DNA of 64,000 nt, taken from positions 1 through 64,000 of the forward strand of contig NZ_FOMR01000008.1 of assembly GCF_900112705.1 (NCBI RefSeq), written 5' to 3'. Source of the DNA: Lentibacillus persicus (GTDB lineage: Bacteria; Bacillota; Bacilli; Bacillales; Amphibacillaceae). Position numbers and translations under genes: made by a program. The notes below the pieces were generated by a model. That model worked only from the letters and a program-made list of their open reading frames with translations, made no database searches and was not told the DNA's origin. Positions 7,749-16,152 of the stretch are shown piece by piece. The stretch's first letter is position 1. Each line of letters opens with the position of its first letter.

Positions 7749-7916
7749 TTGGATTCGCTTATCTTACAATTCGTGTTAGTTTGTGGAGTGCTATATGGCC
7801 TTATTTCATTCTTTGTAGAAATTAAAAAGAAATCCAATATGAGTAAAAATCAGTTAGGGTTATCAATTGCCTTAATGGTTGCAGGGACAGCGGCTTTTTT
7901 AATAACTATTGACTAA
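7749..7916 (+). CDS. Very small membrane protein (55 residues)
   Basis: A frame from TTG 7749 to TAA 7914-7916, with GAGGGGGA about eight bases upstream. Two hydrophobic stretches (LILQFVLVCGVLYGLISFFV and LSIALMVAGTAAFLITI) flank a basic loop KKKSNMSKNQ, suggesting a two-helix hairpin. Its last 50 bases recur in decayed form at 2049-2114. Function unknown. Confidence 0.5.
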   Translation: MDSLILQFVLVCGVLYGLISFFVEIKKKSNMSKNQLGLSIALMVAGTAAFLITID

Positions 7917-8058
7917 ATTTATTCCTTTGTCGGTGCCGCCTAGTCCCTCATGCTAAGTTTGGTGCGTTTTTCGTCTCAACTAATAGCTTCTGGACATATT
8001 ATCGACCAGGGTAAGGATAAAAGCCGGAGCACCTGCCATGGGAGCCCCGGTCATAACA

Positions 8059-8238
8059 TCATTCCACTTCTTCCAGTTGCTGATTCAGTTCTTTAAGGCG
8101 CTCCTCGATTTCCACCATCTTTTTTTCACCTGTGGATGTATTAACACCGAAAGACGTCGCCTTTTCGACGTCACCTTGAATGCGTGCGTAATCTGACTTT
8201 AACTCCGCCATTTCCGCTTCAATTTGTTTTTTCGTCAT
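8059..8238 (-). CDS. Short coiled-coil protein, SE1832-like
   Basis: A 59-residue charged protein (TKKQIEAEMAELKSDYARIQ, then MVEIEERLKELNQQLEEVE) predicted to be two helices, probably a coiled coil. ATG 8238 follows GGGAGTG at good spacing; an earlier in-frame ATG at 8253 lacks one. It resembles a small family common in Bacillaceae and Staphylococcus (I recall the label SE1832) whose role is unknown. The family name comes from memory and is moderately sure. Confidence 0.6.
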   Translation of the reverse strand: MTKKQIEAEMAELKSDYARIQGDVEKATSFGVNTSTGEKKMVEIEERLKELNQQLEEVE

Positions 8239-8328
8239 ACGTATCACTCCCACTATCAGTTTAGCTGAAATCCCCTTTACAAAACAAGGGGATGCTTTGT
8301 GATATTATAAAATAGACAGGTGGTTTAT

Positions 8329-9213
8329 ATGAAAAAAGTAGTTTTAGCCGGGGGAACAGGATTTATCGGTGAATATTTTAAGGAACGATTTAATGAGCTG
8401 GGATATAAGGTGAAAATCATATCAAGGCAACAACAGTATATTTCCTGGGATGATAGATCTGAAGTAATTGATGCTTTAGAAAATGCAGAGCTTCTGATTA
8501 ACATGGCCGGAAAATCAGTAAATTGCCGGTACAATGAGGAAAATAAGCATGAAATTATGAATTCCAGGATAAAGACAACGAACATACTTGGGGAGTCTGT
8601 TTTGGCTTGTGAAAATCCACCTAAGGTTTGGATGAATTCCAGCACGGCAACTATTTACCGACACGCGGAAGAACGTCCGATGACAGAAGAAGATGGAGAT
8701 ATTGGTTCAGGGTTTTCAGTAGATGTTGCCACAAACTGGGAGAAAACCTTCTTTTCTTTTGACTTACCAAAAACAAGGAAAATCGCCCTTCGTACAGCTA
8801 TTGTGCTTGGTAAAGGGGGCGGGGTAATAACCCCCTACCGAAATTTAGTGAGATTTGGGCTTGGCGGTGTACAAGGATCAGGGAAACAAAAATTCAGCTG
8901 GATTCATATTGAAGATTTGTTCCAGATCGTTCTTTTTCTAAAGGAAAGAGGTGATCTTAGCGGTCCATTTAATTGTTCGGCTCCGAACCCTGTTAGCAAC
9001 CAGGAACTTATGAAATTGTTGCGACGTGAAATGAATATGCCGTTTGGTTTACCTTCTCCTAAATGGCTGCTTGAAATAGGGGCAACCCTGATTAGGACGG
9101 AAACGGAATTGGTATTGAAAAGCCGCTGGGTTATTCCGGAACGATTGGAACGAGAGGGCTTCAAATTTACTTTCAGCACACTTAATAAGACCTTGCAAGA
9201 CATTCTGCAGTAA
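8329..9213 (+). CDS. TIGR01777 family NAD-dependent epimerase/dehydratase-like protein
   Basis: A 294-residue extended SDR. The Rossmann motif GGTGFIG is at residues 8-14, LINMAGKSVNCRY near 60, FSWIHIEDL near 188, and a C-terminal helical tail with SRWVIPERLEREGFKF typical of TIGR01777. Start ATG 8329 follows CAGGTGG. Bacterial members (YfcH, B. subtilis YfhF) have no firm substrate. Single gene, convergent with the transporter downstream. Confidence 0.88.
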   Translation: MKKVVLAGGTGFIGEYFKERFNELGYKVKIISRQQQYISWDDRSEVIDALENAELLINMAGKSVNCRYNEENKHEIMNSRIKTTNILGESVLACENPPKVWMNSSTATIYRHAEERPMTEEDGDIGSGFSVDVATNWEKTFFSFDLPKTRKIALRTAIVLGKGGGVITPYRNLVRFGLGGVQGSGKQKFSWIHIEDLFQIVLFLKERGDLSGPFNCSAPNPVSNQELMKLLRREMNMPFGLPSPKWLLEIGATLIRTETELVLKSRWVIPERLEREGFKFTFSTLNKTLQDILQ

Positions 9214-9291
9214 ATGAAAACGTTTTTTATTGTCGTGCATTAAAATGACGTCTTCCACATAAGGAAAATTTCAGTGGCTGTCAATTATCAA

Positions 9292-10383
9292 TCAAATCAA
9301 TGAATCATATTCGTTATCGTGTGCGTCCTGATATGTTTCATAAAAATGACTGATAATCGTTTTAACAACCGAATAAATTGGAATGGCAAACAGCATGCCG
9401 AGCAGGCCACCGATACTCCCGGCAGCAAGCACCACTGTTATGACGGTCAGCGGATGCAGATGCAGCGCCTTGCCCATGACGTTTGGCGAAACAAGGTTCC
9501 CTTCAATCTGCTGGGCGACGATCATGACGATGGCTACCCAGACAGGCATCAACGGATCCTGGAAAAAGCCTACAATAATAGCAGGCGTCACAGCAAGGTA
9601 CGGTCCGATAAAAGGAATCACACATATAATCATGCCGAATATAGCGAGTGTCAAAGCATAATTCAGCCCGATAATTGCGTAACCGATATATAAGAGAATA
9701 CCAATACAAAGCGCGACGATCAGCTGTCCTTGAATGAACGATGTTAATGAATCATCGATTTTGGTCAGCAATTCACGAATGTTTTCCGCTTTCTTTTTTT
9801 TAAAGAATTTTGTAATAAACGGAACGAACTTTTCTCCATCCTTTAACATAAAGAACAGGAAAAACGGGATAAGAATCAGCGCAAACAGGATACTGATAAA
9901 TTCACCGATAAACCCGAATATAAAGGACATGGCTTTTTCGATGTATGTTTGCAAATTAGATGTAATATTATTGATGGTTTTATTGACTTCATCCGGGATC
10001 AAATTCTGGTTGGATTGCCAATAGCCGATAAGGTCCTGCACCCCTGACACCATTGTCGGTATGTTATTAACAAGATTTGAAAATTGTGTTTGAAGAATTG
10101 GAACAATGTACCTCGCAACCACAAATAAAAATGCCAGAAGGAGCAAAAATACAATCATGATTGCTGCGATCCGGGGCATCTTCAATTTTTCCAACAAATG
10201 CATCACCGGCCGGGTCAGGTAAAATAGAATCCCGGCGCCAATGAGCGGAAATGCGACGGCACCGACATATTTAAAGATTGGGCTGAAAATGAAATCGGCA
10301 GCCGAAACCAATAAAATAAGTGTAAATATAAGAATTAAAGCAATCAGTGTTTGAAACCAGCGTTTTTGTACCAAAGCGATCAC
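9292..10383 (-). CDS. AI-2E family transporter (YueF/PerM-like permease)
   Basis: A 363-residue membrane protein with about eight predicted helices: two or three at the N-terminus (residues 10-90), a long periplasm-facing amphipathic region (100-145) and four to five C-terminal helices. It carries the family motifs PFFLFFMLKDG, FIQGQLIVALCIG, PFIGPYLA and GNLVSPNVMGKALHLHP. Some family members export autoinducer-2 and others act as Na+/H+ antiporters in halophiles, so the substrate is undecided. Divergent from pgcA with a 170-bp gap. Confidence 0.85.
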   Translation of the reverse strand: MIALVQKRWFQTLIALILIFTLILLVSAADFIFSPIFKYVGAVAFPLIGAGILFYLTRPVMHLLEKLKMPRIAAIMIVFLLLLAFLFVVARYIVPILQTQFSNLVNNIPTMVSGVQDLIGYWQSNQNLIPDEVNKTINNITSNLQTYIEKAMSFIFGFIGEFISILFALILIPFFLFFMLKDGEKFVPFITKFFKKKKAENIRELLTKIDDSLTSFIQGQLIVALCIGILLYIGYAIIGLNYALTLAIFGMIICVIPFIGPYLAVTPAIIVGFFQDPLMPVWVAIVMIVAQQIEGNLVSPNVMGKALHLHPLTVITVVLAAGSIGGLLGMLFAIPIYSVVKTIISHFYETYQDAHDNEYDSLI

Positions 10384-10552
10384 ATCTTTCCAATTTTAAC
10401 TAATACGTTTATTGTAACTGTCTTTGTAATGAATAGAAAGGTTATTCTTTATTTTTACCCTGAGAGCCTTCATGTAAACTTAGAAACATAGAATACAGGT
10501 TAGAAGTATGATAGAATTTCAACATAAGATGGTAACGAGAGAGGTGTCTGTG

Positions 10553-12274
10553 ATGCGTCACTGGGAAACAACTTATGAGAAATGGCGTACATATAAAAAT
10601 CTTAATCCCGATTTAAAACGTGAACTACAGTTAATGCATGATGATAAAACGATGCTGGAAGATGCATTTTATACCGAATTGACATTTGGGACGGGCGGAC
10701 TGCGCGGTGTGCTTGGCCCAGGGACCAATCGCATGAATATCTATACTGTCAGAAAAGCGGTGAACGGTCTTGCCAACTATATAAAAGCGCATATTATTAA
10801 TGTGAATGAGCGCGGTGTCGCGGTGGCCTATGATTCCCGATATATGTCGCGCGAATTTGCGCTCGAAACAGCAAAGGTGCTCGGTGCTCATAGCATTAAG
10901 GCGTACGTCTTTGATGAATTGCACCCTACACCGTTGCTGTCGTTTGCTGTCAGACATCTCGGTGCGGCTGCGGGGGTTATGATAACAGCGAGTCACAACC
11001 CGCCTGAGTACAATGGGTTTAAAGTTTATAATGAAGACGGCGGGCAGATCACGCCGGATGAAGCAAGTAATATTATCAGCTATATTCAGAAGACAGAAGA
11101 TGAACTGACGGTGCCTTATCTTGAAAGCGAAGCGCTTGAGAGCCAAGGGTTTCTAACGTGGATCGGTGAGGAGGTCGATCAGGCCTACATGAAGGAGCTG
11201 CAAGGCATTTCAATGCTGAGCACGCAGGAACTAAGCAAGGATAAAGACTTAGAAATTGTGTTCACACCACTCCATGGAACTGCACATCAGCTCGTGCTTC
11301 TCGGGTTAAAACAGCTCGGATTTAACCACGTCAATGTTGTTGAAGAGCAAGCTGTTGCGGATCCCGATTTTTCCACAGTTGAATCCCCGAACCCTGAAGA
11401 ACATCAGGCATTCAGCATGGCTATAGCGCTGGGTGAACAGACAGATGCGGATATTTTAATCGGCACAGACCCTGATGCGGACAGGCTGGGCGTTGCTGCG
11501 AAACAGCCGGATGGGGGATACGCTGTTCTGACCGGGAACCAGCTTGGTGCGTTAATGCTTGACTACATCCTTTCGCACAGTAACAGCGCGGCGCTTAAAA
11601 ATGGGCGGATGCTGAAAACGATCGTAACATCCGAATTGGGGCGAAAAGTTGCCCAACATTACGGTGTGCCCACGATCGATACGTTGACAGGATTCAAATA
11701 TATCGGTGAAAAAATCCGGCAATTTGATGAAACCGATGAAACGTTTATTTTTGGCTACGAAGAAAGCTACGGCTATCTTATAAGTGATTTCGCACGTGAT
11801 AAAGATGCTGTGCAGGCAGCCGTGTTGGCAAGTGAAATGGCCTATTACTGGAAACGTAATGGAAAGACACTTTTCGATGCGCTCCATCTGCTGTTTGAAC
11901 GGCACGGTTACTTCCAGGAAGATATGCTGTCACTGACGTTTAAAGGAAAAGAAGGATCGGAAAAAATCGCTTCAATCATGGAAAACATTCGAAAAGAACC
12001 GTTGACCGAAATCGGAGGACTCCAGGTGCATTATGTCGAGGATTACCTGGTGAGCGAACGTAAAGCCATCACCAGTGGACAGACCGGGCGTATCGAACTG
12101 CCGCAGGAAAATGTGGTTAAATTCGTTTTGGAAAACGACAGCTGGGTCTGCTTGCGCCCGTCGGGTACCGAGCCGAAAATTAAGTGCTATTTTGGTGTGT
12201 GCGAAGAAAGCGAAGATGCTGGTCACGAACGTCTGAACGATTTAAAAGCGCATATGGAAAATGTAATAACGTAG
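10553..12274 (+). CDS. pgcA: Phospho-sugar mutase, alpha-phosphoglucomutase
   Basis: A 573-residue alpha-D-phosphohexomutase that interconverts glucose-6- and glucose-1-phosphate, supplying UDP-glucose for glycolipid and teichoic acid synthesis. The phosphoserine loop TASHNPPEYNG is at about 144-154, the metal loop DPDADR at about 306, the sugar loop FGYEESYGYL near 402 and the phosphate loop RPSGTEPK near 537. Length fits B. subtilis PgcA. Start ATG 10553 follows GAGAGAGGTG; an upstream in-frame ATG at 10508 has no ribosome site. Confidence 0.93.
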   Translation: MRHWETTYEKWRTYKNLNPDLKRELQLMHDDKTMLEDAFYTELTFGTGGLRGVLGPGTNRMNIYTVRKAVNGLANYIKAHIINVNERGVAVAYDSRYMSREFALETAKVLGAHSIKAYVFDELHPTPLLSFAVRHLGAAAGVMITASHNPPEYNGFKVYNEDGGQITPDEASNIISYIQKTEDELTVPYLESEALESQGFLTWIGEEVDQAYMKELQGISMLSTQELSKDKDLEIVFTPLHGTAHQLVLLGLKQLGFNHVNVVEEQAVADPDFSTVESPNPEEHQAFSMAIALGEQTDADILIGTDPDADRLGVAAKQPDGGYAVLTGNQLGALMLDYILSHSNSAALKNGRMLKTIVTSELGRKVAQHYGVPTIDTLTGFKYIGEKIRQFDETDETFIFGYEESYGYLISDFARDKDAVQAAVLASEMAYYWKRNGKTLFDALHLLFERHGYFQEDMLSLTFKGKEGSEKIASIMENIRKEPLTEIGGLQVHYVEDYLVSERKAITSGQTGRIELPQENVVKFVLENDSWVCLRPSGTEPKIKCYFGVCEESEDAGHERLNDLKAHMENVIT

Positions 12275-12311
12275 TCTTGTGTTTGCTGCAGACGGCTTTT
12301 ACACATCGTTC

Positions 12312-12340
12312 TTGACATTTGCCGGCAGAAGGTTTTAAAT
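12312..12340 (+). promoter_or_regulatory. Sigma-A promoter of the riboswitch leader
   Basis: TTGACA at 12312-12317 and TTAAAT at 12335-12340, with a 17-base spacer. It starts a leader that enters the yybP-ykoY aptamer about 30 bases on. Confidence 0.7.
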
Positions 12341-12370
12341 AAAAGTAGCTAAATATACGTTCAAAACGAT

Positions 12371-12452
12371 TGAAGGGGAGTAGCTGCACAATTCACGTCG
12401 TCATTACGGGATGGACAATCCCCGGCTGAATTGGCAACATACGTTGTTTGCG
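12371..12452 (+). ncRNA. yybP-ykoY manganese riboswitch
   Basis: The aptamer begins TGAAGGGGAGTAGC and includes GTCGTCATTACGGG, CCCGGCTGAATTGG and CAACATACGTTGTTTGCGAGA, matching the conserved architecture and L1/L3 sequences of the class. A rho-independent terminator follows directly and a TerC-family gene lies downstream, as in B. subtilis ykoY. In the known class, Mn2+ binding between the two loops disrupts the terminator and turns the gene on. Confidence 0.93.
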
Positions 12453-12485
12453 AGACCTTTACCGCGCTGGGTAAAGGTCTTTTTT
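12453..12485 (+). terminator. Riboswitch expression-platform terminator
   Basis: AGACCTTTACC (12453-12463) pairs with GGTAAAGGTCT (12470-12480) and is followed by six T. Its 5' arm overlaps the 3' strand of the aptamer helix, so the two folds exclude each other. Confidence 0.9.
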
Positions 12486-12522
12486 ATGGTCTTTGCCTGT
12501 GGGCGGAGACCATTTTGTTTTT
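12486..12522 (+). terminator. Second terminator-like hairpin in tandem
   Basis: ATGGTCTTTGCC (12486-12497) pairs with GGCGGAGACCAT (12502-12513; two G-U pairs) and is followed by TTTGTTTTT. It starts one base after the first terminator's T-run and ends just before the AAGGAG ribosome site. Confidence 0.65.
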
Positions 12523-12536
12523 AAGGAGAGATTGTT

Positions 12537-13319
12537 GTGGAAGCCCAATTACTGGTTGAATATTTATGGGTATTGGTTGTACTGATTGGTCTGGAAGGTC
12601 TTTTGGCCGCGGATAATGCGTTGGTTTTGGCGATAATGGTCAAACATTTACCGCCTGAGAAACGGAGAAAAGCGCTTTTTTATGGTTTGGCTGGTGCCTT
12701 TGTACTGCGTTTCGGCTCGTTGTTTATCATTTCGTTTCTCGTTGACGTCTGGCAGGTACAAGCTCTTGGTGCCCTGTACTTGTTAGGGATATCCGCTAAA
12801 AATTTATATGACAGGTTTTCGGTTAAAACTGAGTCTGAAGAGGCCGCAGCCAAAGCTGAAAAAACCGGCAGCGGCTTTTGGATGACGGTTGTTAAAGTGG
12901 AATTTGCCGATCTGGCTTTCGCCGTTGACTCCATCTTGGCAGCAGTTGCTCTGGCAGTTGCATTGCCCGAAACGGCATTGCCGGCAGTCGGCAGTCTTGA
13001 CGGCGCTCAATTTGCCGTTGTGTTTGCCGGCGGTATGATCGGGCTGATTATTATGCGGTTTGCGGCTAACATTTTTGTGGAATTATTACAAAAACGACCT
13101 GGTTTGGAAGTTGCTGCATTTGCGATTGTCGGCTGGGTAGGCGTCAAGCTGGCGGTCATTGTCTTGGCACATGATGATATTGGCCTTGTCCCTCATGCTT
13201 TTCCCCATTCGACAACCTGGAAAATTATATTCTATGCGGTGCTCGTGGCGATAGCTGTTATTGGCTGGTTTTCATCCGGCAAAGTTGCGGAAAGCACGCC
13301 ACAGCATGACAATTACTGA
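12537..13319 (+). CDS. TerC family Mn exporter (YkoY/YceF-like)
   Basis: A 260-residue membrane protein with about seven helices. The two TerC signatures are visible: EGLLAADNALVLAIMV near residues 19-34 and EFADLAFAVDSILAAVAL near 121-138, whose paired acidic residues bind metal. Start GTG 12537 follows AAGGAGAG. B. subtilis relatives (MeeY, MeeF) supply Mn2+ to secreted enzymes and relieve Mn excess. The Mn riboswitch upstream agrees with this. A DUF488 gene follows at 20 bases. Confidence 0.9.
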   Translation: MEAQLLVEYLWVLVVLIGLEGLLAADNALVLAIMVKHLPPEKRRKALFYGLAGAFVLRFGSLFIISFLVDVWQVQALGALYLLGISAKNLYDRFSVKTESEEAAAKAEKTGSGFWMTVVKVEFADLAFAVDSILAAVALAVALPETALPAVGSLDGAQFAVVFAGGMIGLIIMRFAANIFVELLQKRPGLEVAAFAIVGWVGVKLAVIVLAHDDIGLVPHAFPHSTTWKIIFYAVLVAIAVIGWFSSGKVAESTPQHDNY

Positions 13320-13338
13320 TTAGAGGAGGTTTCAGCGA

Positions 13339-13698
13339 ATGCCTGTTAATTTGAAGCGCATTTATGATGAAGCAGCAAGCGATGATGGTGTTCGTGTACT
13401 GGTTGACCGTGTCTGGCCACGAGGCATATCGAAAGCGAAAGCCCAGCTGGATCATTGGCTAAAAGAAATTGGCCCTTCCAGCGACCTGCGCAAATGGTTC
13501 GGGCATGATCCAGAAAAATTTGATGAATTTAAAAAGAAGTATAAAGAAGAATTAGCTGATGGTGAACAGCGGGAAGAACTGCAGAAGCTCAAAGGTCTGA
13601 CTAAAACACATAATAAAGATATTACGTTGTTATTTGCTGCAAAAGATGAAAAGTATAATCAAGCCCGTGTGCTGAAAGAAATATTGGACAGGCAATAG
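13339..13698 (+). CDS. DUF488 family protein (YeaO-like)
   Basis: A 119-residue protein with the family markers VRVLVDRVWPRGISK (residues about 19-33), W-x-K-E-I-G-P-S-x-x-L-R-K-W-F near 40-54, and a C-terminal ITLLFAAKDEKYNQARVL. GAGGAGG lies about nine bases upstream. It follows the TerC gene by 20 bases and is probably cotranscribed, so it may respond to manganese too. The biochemical role of DUF488 is unknown. Confidence 0.85.
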   Translation: MPVNLKRIYDEAASDDGVRVLVDRVWPRGISKAKAQLDHWLKEIGPSSDLRKWFGHDPEKFDEFKKKYKEELADGEQREELQKLKGLTKTHNKDITLLFAAKDEKYNQARVLKEILDRQ

Positions 13699-13805
13699 CC
13701 GGGGGATTCTTTTCATTTGAAGCAAGCGGGATTCCTTATGAACTTCAGCCAAAAGCTTCATCGATGTTAACGATTAGTGTTATGGTTATAGAGAGAGGTG
13801 ATCTA

Positions 13806-14246
13806 ATGGCACAGCACCATTTTCATTTAGAAGCAGCGTGGCCGGGCGGGAGAAATAGCAGTGGCTCGATCGATGCCGGCAACTTAAAGACGGAGATATC
13901 CATTCCATCTGAAATGGACGGCCCCGGGATCGGGACAAATCCCGATGAGATGCTGTTGGGAGCGGCTGCCACTTGCTATGTGATAACGCTCGCTGCGATG
14001 ATTGAACGGCGGGAACTCCCGCTCAAGGAGATGTCCCTGAATTCAGAAGGGATCGTTGATGTAACAGATGGCGTCTTCACCTATGAAAAAATCATTCATA
14101 AGCCGTATGTAGTGCTAGAGGAAAACGCCACCGAAAAAGATTATAAAATACTTCGGAAATTAGTTGAAAAAGCCGAAACAAGCTGTATGATCTCCCGCGC
14201 GATTCAAGGAAATGTCGTGTTGGAACTGCAGCCGGTTGTTAAGTGA
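13806..14246 (+). CDS. OsmC family peroxidase-like protein
   Basis: A 146-residue OsmC/Ohr-fold protein. The two redox cysteines are present: AAATCYV near residue 57 and AETSCMISRAI near 126. Start ATG 13806 is supported by GAGAGAGGTGAT. Relatives reduce organic hydroperoxides with lipoyl or thiol donors. With GTNPDEMLLGAAATCY it fits the YhfA/OsmC branch more than Ohr. Monocistronic, with a clear terminator. Confidence 0.87.
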   Translation: MAQHHFHLEAAWPGGRNSSGSIDAGNLKTEISIPSEMDGPGIGTNPDEMLLGAAATCYVITLAAMIERRELPLKEMSLNSEGIVDVTDGVFTYEKIIHKPYVVLEENATEKDYKILRKLVEKAETSCMISRAIQGNVVLELQPVVK

Positions 14247-14274
14247 GCCTGGGTTTATTCCCGGGCTTTTTTAA
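14246..14274 (+). terminator. Terminator of the OsmC gene
   Basis: AGCCTGGG and CCCGGGCT arms around TTTATT, then TTTTTT, starting inside the stop codon. Confidence 0.88.
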
Positions 14275-14334
14275 TGGCAGAACAATGGCCTTTGAGGGTG
14301 GGGTTCGAAGCTAATTGAAAAATTTACCATGGAC

Positions 14335-14364
14335 TTGACACACATTAGGCTGTCCTAGTATATT
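14335..14364 (+). promoter_or_regulatory. Probable sigma-A promoter of tcyP
   Basis: TTGACA at 14335-14340 and TATATT at 14359-14364 with an 18-base spacer, about 120 bases upstream of tcyP. The leader includes CGGAATAAT...ATATTTCCG, an imperfect inverted repeat at about 14384-14410 that could be a regulator site. Confidence 0.6.
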
Positions 14365-14485
14365 ATTAAAGTATATTAAACTTATCGGAATAATTATCTA
14401 TGATATTTCCGTAAAGTCAGTTGCTTGTGGCAGTTTCACAGACTTCCGCATAAACTAGGCAAATAACAGGAGGGGGAATACGTTT

Positions 14486-15880
14486 ATGAACACATTTTTA
14501 GTTGTAATGAATGTTGTTGTGCTGATTGGATTAATCGGCCTGTTAATCCGCATGCAGCTGAAACATTATTCGTTCAGTAAACGGGTCTTTACAGGGCTTG
14601 GTCTTGGTATTGTGCTTGGCGCTGCTTTGCAGGCGATTTACGGCACTGGTTCAGAGGTCATGACTCAGACAACCGCATGGTATGACGTTGTGGGAAGCGG
14701 CTATATTCGATTGTTGATGATGATTGTTATACCGCTTGTGATGGTTTCGATTATCCAGTCAATTATCAATCTGGAGAAATCTTCTGAACTTGGAAAAATG
14801 TCCGGTTGGATAATCGGATTCTTGGTTTCAACTGCAATGGTGGCGGCACTTGTTGGCATTGGCAGTGCCGTGGTGTTTAATCTGGATGCCAGCCAAATAG
14901 AAGCAGGCCAGGCTGAGCAAGAACGCGGCATGGCTATGGAAGAACGCCTCGGTGATGTTGAGGGCATGACGATACCTGAGCAAATTTTGAGCTTTATTCC
15001 GTCCAACATATTTCAGGATATGACGCAGGACCGGCCGACATCAGTCATTGCCATTGTTATATTTTCCATGATTGTTGGTATCGCTGTACTTGGTTTGCGC
15101 CGGAAAAAACCGGATGAAGCAGCACTGTTCACCAAGGGTATCAATGCGATATTCGCCGTGGTCATGCGGATTGTAACGCTCATTCTACGTTTAACGCCAT
15201 TCGGTATTCTGGCATTAATGGCAACAACCGTAGCAACGACAGATGTTGCCGGCATTATGGAACTTGGTAAATTCGTAATTGCATCCTATGCGGCACTGAT
15301 TGCCATGTTCATTATCCATCTGGTTTTGGTCGGTGTCTTTGGCTTGAACCCGATGACCTATTTGAAAAAAGTGTTGCCGGTACTAAGTTTTGCTTTCACC
15401 TCACGTTCTAGCGCCGGAACGATTCCTTTGAACATTCAAGCACAGCGTAATTCACTTGGTGTTGATCAGGGGATCGCTAATATGAGTGCGTCATTTGGAG
15501 CGACAATTGGTCAAAATGGCTGTGCGGGGATTTACCCGGCGATGCTTGCGGTTATGATTGCGCCATCAGTTGGAATTAATCCGCTCACACCGGAATTTAT
15601 TATCCAGCTCGTTCTGATTATCGGCATCAGCTCATTTGGTGTAGCAGGTGTCGGCGGTGGTGCAACGTTTGCAGCATTAATTGTGCTGTCATCAATGGGG
15701 CTGCCGGTTGCCTTGGCGGGTCTGTTAATTTCAATTGAAGCATTGATTGACATGGGCCGTACCGCACTGAACGTTAACGATGCGATGCTATCGGGCACGC
15801 TCACCTCACGCGTTATGAAAAAGCTCAACTTGAAAACGTACAACGACAAAACAGCGATTGAACAAGAAACAGCTGTTTAA
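14486..15880 (+). CDS. tcyP: L-cystine:proton/sodium symporter TcyP
   Basis: A 464-residue DAACS-family (glutamate/dicarboxylate) transporter, in which I see the reentrant-loop motif SRSSAGTIPLN near 307-317 and the substrate-binding DMGRTALNVNDAM near 420. The length, the N-terminal extra helix and the acidic loop (QAEQERGMAMEERLGDVEG) match B. subtilis TcyP (YhcL), the main cystine importer. AGGAGGGGG precedes the ATG. Single gene between two terminators. Confidence 0.9.
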   Translation: MNTFLVVMNVVVLIGLIGLLIRMQLKHYSFSKRVFTGLGLGIVLGAALQAIYGTGSEVMTQTTAWYDVVGSGYIRLLMMIVIPLVMVSIIQSIINLEKSSELGKMSGWIIGFLVSTAMVAALVGIGSAVVFNLDASQIEAGQAEQERGMAMEERLGDVEGMTIPEQILSFIPSNIFQDMTQDRPTSVIAIVIFSMIVGIAVLGLRRKKPDEAALFTKGINAIFAVVMRIVTLILRLTPFGILALMATTVATTDVAGIMELGKFVIASYAALIAMFIIHLVLVGVFGLNPMTYLKKVLPVLSFAFTSRSSAGTIPLNIQAQRNSLGVDQGIANMSASFGATIGQNGCAGIYPAMLAVMIAPSVGINPLTPEFIIQLVLIIGISSFGVAGVGGGATFAALIVLSSMGLPVALAGLLISIEALIDMGRTALNVNDAMLSGTLTSRVMKKLNLKTYNDKTAIEQETAV

Positions 15881-15890
15881 TGATTAAAGG

Positions 15891-15920
15891 AACCGCTCAG
15901 GGACGGGCGGTTTCTTTATT
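15891..15920 (+). terminator. Terminator of tcyP
   Basis: AACCGCT and GGCGGTT arms around CAGGGACG, followed by TCTTTATTT, right after the tcyP stop codon. Confidence 0.75.
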
Positions 15921-15962
15921 TGGTGTTTTGCACCGAGCCCTGCGAAGGTGCAAAACACCAAA
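15919..15962. repeat. Perfect 16-bp inverted repeat
   Basis: TTTGGTGTTTTGCACC (15919-15934) and its exact reverse complement (15947-15962) flank a 12-base spacer. The right arm overlaps the first unit of the 21-bp array. Confidence 0.95.
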
Positions 15963-16103
15963 TCGTGCGAGCGCCGCACCAAATCGTGCGAGCGCCGCAC
16001 CAAATCGTGCGAGCGCCGCACCAAATCGTGCGAGCGCCGCACCAAATCGTGCGAGCGCCGCACCAAATCGTGCGAGCGCCGCACCAAATCGTGCGAGCGC
16101 CGC
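15957..16103. repeat. Seven exact tandem copies of a 21-bp unit
   Basis: The unit is ACCAAATCGTGCGAGCGCCG followed by C, repeated seven times without a visible difference. It lies between the 3' ends of tcyP and ligD. The open frames through it (PNRASAA repeats) have no start context and are artefacts of a 21-bp period divisible by three. Confidence 0.97.
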
Positions 16104-16152
16104 TAAACCTCAATACCTCAATAAGGAAATTTTCGGCCTCTGCCGAAAAGCA

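Noticed and set aside
9319-9693. Frames antisense to the AI-2E transporter gene
   Set aside because: The minus-strand gene has clear family motifs and length; the plus-strand frames have none.
14384-14410. S-box or T-box leader before tcyP
   Set aside because: The inverted repeat CGGAATAAT/ATATTTCCG is too short and lacks aptamer or T-box motifs; at best it is a protein site.
15957-16103. CRISPR array
   Set aside because: Units are contiguous with no spacers, and no cas gene exists in the window. The same holds for arrays B, C, D and E.
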